Under the pieces are notes generated by a model, which ran no database searches, had not been told where the DNA came from, and saw only the letters and a list, made by a program, of their open reading frames with translations. A stretch of 64,000 bases of DNA, from assembly GCA_028023455.1 (NCBI GenBank), contig JAQFVV010000043.1:912001-976000 (forward strand), in the 5' to 3' direction. Both the position numbers and the translations under genes were made by a program. Source of the stretch: Epiperipatus broadwayi (lineage: Eukaryota > Onychophora > Udeonychophora > Euonychophora > Peripatidae). Below are positions 59,622 to 64,000 of this stretch, piece by piece; within the stretch, counting starts at the first letter, position 1, and each line of letters begins with the position of its first letter.

Positions 59622-59904
59622 TGAATAGGCAATAGATAAAGATTTTCTGCACAAATCTTCCTGAATCCATTGATTACTCTGGCTTACACTGAATGGTGCT
59701 ATTGTATGGAGAGTTTTGTTTCTGTGTAAAAATAAAAAATTAAAATTTAAAATTTATAAGTTGGATATAAAAAATTAAGAATAATGGAGAATAATTTAGT
59801 ATCCTATTATCCAAATATTATCAAAATAAAAATTTTTAATAATGCTTGAAAATGTTGCAATTAAGTAAGCATTTTTTTTCATTATATCATCTAAAGCTGT
59901 ACAT

Positions 59905-60690
59905 TCAAGGTTGTATTTATATGTTGAACTATTTCCATCCGCTAACATGAGTATTGAATGTCTTTAGAAAAATTTAACTTTATTTAAATATTCCAAATAC
60001 ATTTAACTGTTAGTAATAGCACACAGGTATATGCACAACATTTTGAAAGGTATTATTCTCCCTCTTCTTCAAGTGTTGCTGGCCTGCCCAGTGACAGTAC
60101 TAGCATGGACGTCGAACCTGGACTCTTAGATTCTTGAGTATTGAATTTTAAAGTAATTTCTCTAACCAACAGCCTTTCTGGCCTGACCAGTGAAGTACTA
60201 ATATGGAAATCGAACCTGGACCCTTAGATGCTTGAGTATTGAATTTTAAGGTAATGCTCTAACCAATTGAGCTGGTCTGACCAGTGACAGTACTAGTATG
60301 GAAATCGAACCTGGACCCTTAGATGCTTGAGTATTGAATTTTAAGGTAATGCTCTAACCAATTGAGCTGGTCTGACCAGTGACAATACTAGTATGGGAAT
60401 CGAACCTGGACCTTTAGATTCTTGAGTACTGAATTTTAAGGTAATGCTCTAACCAACTGAGTATTATCTTAAAATTCAATACTGAAGAATCTAAGGGTCC
60501 AGGTTCGATTCTCATACTAGTACTGTCACTGGTCAGGCCAGCAACACCTGAAAAAGAGGGGAGAATATACTCCTCAAAAAATGTTGTGCGTATACTAAAC
60601 TGGGTGCTATTACTAACAGTTGAATGTATTTGTAATATTTATATTTTTCTAAAATATATTAGATGATGAAAATAGTCCAAGATATAAATA
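59905..60690. repeat. tRNA-Leu(TAA)-like SINE foldback with a tandem array of tRNA-like units
   Basis: Four minus-strand tRNA-Leu-like units in tandem with a period of about 95 bp (60093-60462), each with ggtccaggttcgatttcc-type B-box, long arm and TTAAAA loop. One plus-strand unit (60463-60525) meets them head to head. The outer body arms (ttatttaaatattccaaat, attagatgatg) are as in 21.75-22.2 kb. Units are near-identical, so the array is young. None forms a clean cloverleaf. Confidence 0.8.
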
Positions 60691-61614
60691 CAACTAAAAC
60701 ACCATTCTCACGAACCTTCTGGAAAACAGTATAATCAAAATGACTTGTGAGTTTATTGCTATAAAAAATGGATTATTCTGAATTTGTAATTTACATGAAT
60801 TAAATATTACAAACAAAATTATCATCACAGATCAAATCATGATGTTTTAAATTCTAGTTTTTATATACTATATTTGTTGTTGAAAAAATTATTATTTCAA
60901 TAAAATACATTTTCAATATATATAAAAAAAATACTGCATTTTTATTTTAAACTCTTTTGGTCATGTGACTTCACATATTTGATACTGATCATCCTATCTC
61001 GAATTACTTTTTATTTCCAGTTTATATTAGACTATGAAATTCACAGAACAGCAGCTAAAGCTTACTCAACCAATAAAATATCCACAATCTGTTGTCAAGG
61101 CAACTCTATAAACAAAAGATGAATTTCACCTTTTACCGATCTTAGATATTAAGTAGACAAAGTGTGAAAGATATGGCTTAAATAGATTAAGATTTTTATG
61201 TGCTTAAAAGTTTTTATATAAACCCATTTAATAGCAAAAGATAAACACCTTGATCCATTAATGAATAATAATTTTTACAACCTTTCAAATAAATTCTTAT
61301 TCAATATTTAGGGTATAATAAACATTCAAGCTGTTTATCTTTGCCTGTTGAATGAGATTTATTTAAAAACTTCCATGCAGATAAAATCCCCAATCATATG
61401 TTTTGCTCTTTGTGTATTTTAGCATCTTAGGCAAAGTTAAAAAGTGAAATCTCTTTCATCTGTAGAAATGCTGTGCTTTATTAGGATTTGTTTGTTGCAC
61501 TGTGAACACGTTTGGAAATCAGTTAAGTTATTGGCAAAAATTATGGTTTAGCCTATAAAATTACCATCACTTTATTACATATATGTATATATTGTAACTC
61601 AGTTTATCAAATAA

Positions 61615-62135
61615 AATTACACGGGAGATAAGAAAATTATCTTAAATAATTATGTATGTATTAAATATTAATTCTTATTAAGCGCAATGTCAGCAGTAAG
61701 ACTTATATAAAGCTAAAGCTTTAGCACATGCGCCTTGAGTGCTTAATTTTAACAAGAGACCTCTACAAATCATAACACGAGATTCGACTTTATAAAGATA
61801 AGAGGGACCCTCTTATCTCTAACCTATTTTTCTTAATTATATAGGCAAATCTAAAGCATTTTGATTTGGGAGCATGAAGCTAATAAATTCTTCACTGATT
61901 AAGTCCACTATTTCTATTAAACATTAACATTCGCGAAATCTTTCGATTTACAACGAGTCAATATTCAGATATTAAATTTAGAAATATTTTGAATCAATTT
62001 AAAGTTATAAATATTAATTCTTATTAAGCGCAATGTCAGCATGTAATACTTATATAAAGCTAAAGCTTTAGTACATGCGCCTCAGTTTATCAAATAAAAT
62101 TACACGGGAGATAAGAAAATTATCTTAAATAATCA
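61615..62135. repeat. Family C element with nested terminal repeats
   Basis: Blocks X (cagtttatcaaataaaatta...ttatcttaaataat, about 52 bp) and Y (attcttattaagcgcaatgtc...catgcgcct, about 75 bp) are arranged X-Y-middle-Y-X, all in the same direction. The Y-middle-Y part is a small element with 75-bp terminal direct repeats. X could be an unusually long target duplication. The middle matches 48.4-48.6 kb. Confidence 0.7.
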
Positions 62136-62944
62136 AGTTTTTTTTATCTATTTATAGATATCTTCTACTTCCTTGATGCTGCCATATCAAAGTGCCTGCT
62201 ATTTTAAAAATTGTCACTGGTCACTTTAATGCTAAACACCTTTAACAATTCCTGGAGTATTATTAGAAATTCTGTCTTTACCCATAAACCACTATTTTGT
62301 TGTATTTTATAGATTCCAGGATATGAGGGCTGCAATTTTTTTTGTCTGTTGTGATTGTAAATATATAGGAACAGATCATTCACATATTCATGCATCTGAG
62401 AAGATAAATCATGATATTTTTTTAATCTTATATTCAGACGGCAAGCAGTCTTAAACTCAGAAGAAAGGCATTAAAATCACTATGCTGGTTGATGTGTATT
62501 GGTAAGCAGTCTATTCATGATTATTTACTATATGAATAATACAGCTATAAATAAATTTATTCTTTTCTGAGGTAATGTAATACACGACTGTTAATAAAAA
62601 TTTCCACAGAAAAGATATTTTTTTTTACAAACTATTTACCTTTATTACTGCCTAACATGCTTTCTATATAACATGTATATCATATTCATGGCATATAAGC
62701 CATGCATATGATCAAAAGCAAAGGTATTTTTTTCTTTAAACTATTCTGCTTTATTGCTGCCTAGCATGCTTTCGATATAATGTGTATATCATATTCATGG
62801 CTTGATATGATGATGTACTGTAGCATCTCCTTAAATGGAGTCAAGAATTTCTCAACAATTATGACCAGAGAAACTGATAGCTACTTTATTTTCCATAAAT
62901 AATGTGGTGTGATGTATTGTGGCTTCTCCTTAAATAAGCCATGA

Positions 62945-63160
62945 ATACAATAGTGCCACCCAGTGCCAACCAGAGTAATCAATGGATGCCAGAGGCTTGT
63001 GCATAAAATCCCCATTTAATGGATGAGTAGGCACTAAATGGGGATTTTATGCACAAGCCTCTGGCATCCATTGATTACTCTGAGTGGCACTACTGTATGG
63101 AGAGTTTTGCCTTTGTTCATAACAGATGTGCTAGTAAGAAATGGTGATCATGTGAAGCCA
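62945..63160. repeat. A-family element, near-perfect hairpin without ribozyme
   Basis: Arms pair almost completely (aaccagagtaatcaatggat, cttgtgcataaaatcccc, with their inverses) and are centred near 63027. The hammerhead segment is absent. It ends tggtgatcatgtga. Confidence 0.9.
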
Positions 63161-63319
63161 TGAATACGATATACATATTATAATCCATGAATATGATATA
63201 CATGCTAAATCAAAAGTATGCTAGCAGTAATAAATCTAAATAGTTTTTTTAAAAAAACTACCTTTTCTGTGAATGTTTTCATTAACAGTTGTGTATTATA
63301 TAAAAAATATCATAGTAAT

Positions 63320-63510
63320 ATATAAATATAATATTAATATCGCTTATGTTCTTTATTACTTTTACAATGCTTTTTTTTACAATCTAATGTGACAGTTTTG
63401 ATTGTCAGGGCAATCTTCTTCAGGATTGCTGGGGCAATCAAAACTGTCACATTAAGTCGTAAAAAAAAGCATTTTAATAAAGAACATAGATGATATTAAT
63501 ATTATATAGA
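63320..63510. repeat. Hairpin element, family F
   Basis: Arms aatattaatatcgcttatgt and its inverse acatagatgatattaatatt, inner arms aatgtgacagttttgattg and caatcaaaactgtcacatt. The loop has gcaatcttcttcaggattgc. On the minus strand CTGAAGA, A, GATT...AATC, AAAAC is again hammerhead-like, with GAAA lost. Confidence 0.7.
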
Positions 63511-63887
63511 TATGGCAATGCACGATAAAAGATAAAGTTATAATACTTCATAAAGAATAGTATATAAATATATGTAATGATAAATAATATTTTATAAAGA
63601 ATAAAAATAATGACATGTAGTAACTACAAATTCTTTTTATAATTAATATTTGAACAACTCTTTAGATGACTTGTTCAATAACTCCTTGTAGTAAGAAAAT
63701 TGCCATTTCTTATTGGATTTTAGATCTTTTGATATAAAGTTATCTAAAACAACAATGATTGAGCCAGATGGGAATCTTAAATCAGCTTATATTTTTTAAT
63801 GTTATGTAAATAATATTATATAATTTACACATATTTATATATTAAAAAAATAACATAAGATGTATTACATAGTTTACTATACTTTAC

Positions 63888-64000
63888 CCGTTCTTCTTCT
63901 AAATACAATTTATCGTATTCTACACTATAAAATGTTATAGGAAATGTGCATGGATTGCGAATGGTAAAAGAAAATTCTTCGGGTTCAGCATAAGGTAATG
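63888..64000 (-). CDS. HYDIN: HYDIN-like protein, exon 1 of the window (5' edge cut)
   Basis: The exon is open to the window edge and ends at donor gtaaag (phase 0). The 37 residues read LPYAEPEEFSFTIRNPCTFP, then ITFYSVEYDKLYLEEER. This is the C-terminal half of an ASH/MSP-type immunoglobulin-like domain. The pattern of a P.EF.F...NP..FP..FYS.E.D..YLEEE string is very close to the corresponding stretch of vertebrate HYDIN, where the same LEEE is followed by LR.M. HYDIN is a large multi-ASH protein of the central-pair apparatus in motile cilia, acting in cilia and sperm flagella. No acceptor is visible within the window, so the exon begins beyond 64000. Confidence 0.93.

Larger units (their letters stand above)
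58995..59730. repeat. A-family double element with two hammerhead-like motifs
   Basis: It starts caaaactctccatactgtag and contains cacctagatcttag inverted near 59540. Ends at atggagagttttg (59705-59717) with an internal ctgtatggagagttttgcc end at 59285. Two copies appear to be fused, the second being the inverted partner. Confidence 0.8.
58859..63887 (-). other. HYDIN: HYDIN-like intron, 5.0 kb, phase 0
   Basis: It contains A (59.0-59.7, 62.95-63.16), D (59.9-60.7), C (61.6-62.1) and F (63.3-63.5) repeats. 60.7-61.55, 62.2-62.9 and 63.5-63.88 kb are AT-rich and unassigned. Confidence 0.88.

Overview
The window is 64 kb of AT-rich, intron-dominated animal DNA. All of it appears to lie inside one protein-coding gene read on the minus strand. 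Seven short exons (113 nt at the window edge, then 100, 60, 144, 135, 180 and 92 nt) join with perfectly compatible phases. They encode about 274 residues of a HYDIN-like protein, the large ASH/MSP-domain protein of the ciliary central pair. The stretch covered is an immunoglobulin-like segment followed by the internal adenylate-kinase-like P-loop module. Its Walker A motif (GAPLSGKS) is cut in two by a 4.7 kb intron. HYDIN order along the minus strand is 64000 to 1; neither the start nor the end of the gene is present.

Organism: a metazoan with repeat-swollen introns of 4.7 to 18.9 kb. The mix of tRNA-derived SINEs, RTE-like LINEs, Penelope-like, Merlin, hAT (ZBED5/SCAND3-like) and LTR fragments best suits a lophotrochozoan, and I think a cephalopod such as an octopus. 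That species call is inference.

Layout by coordinate: 1-3.3 kb holds a hAT fragment, a hairpin element and an RTE 3' fragment. Exon 7 is at 3.3 kb. 3.4-12.8 kb holds several foldback elements and the longest LINE copy (10.5-12.7 kb). Exon 6 is at 12.8 kb. 13-17.7 kb has a Penelope-like RT fragment and an unclassified region. Exon 5 is at 17.7 kb. 18-30.2 kb has long foldbacks and a nested LTR element (23.5-29.5 kb) carrying a Merlin transposon and a second element in its 5' LTR. Exon 4 is at 30.2 kb. 30.4-49.2 kb is a very large repeat-filled intron. Exon 3 is at 49.2 kb, exon 2 at 58.8 kb and exon 1 (of this window) at 63.9 kb.

The most striking signal is not the gene. At least four sequence-unrelated repeat families in these introns carry motifs with hammerhead self-cleaving ribozyme architecture: a CUGANGA core, stem II, GAAA, a tiny self-complementary stem III, a UH cleavage site, and a stem I broken by an internal loop. 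About 19 copies are visible. Seven elements hold two copies facing away from each other, always minus-strand copy first and plus-strand copy second, so the elements look like inverted dimers. This resembles animal retrozymes and the ribozyme-bearing termini of Penelope-like elements, and a Penelope-like RT fragment is present in the same window.
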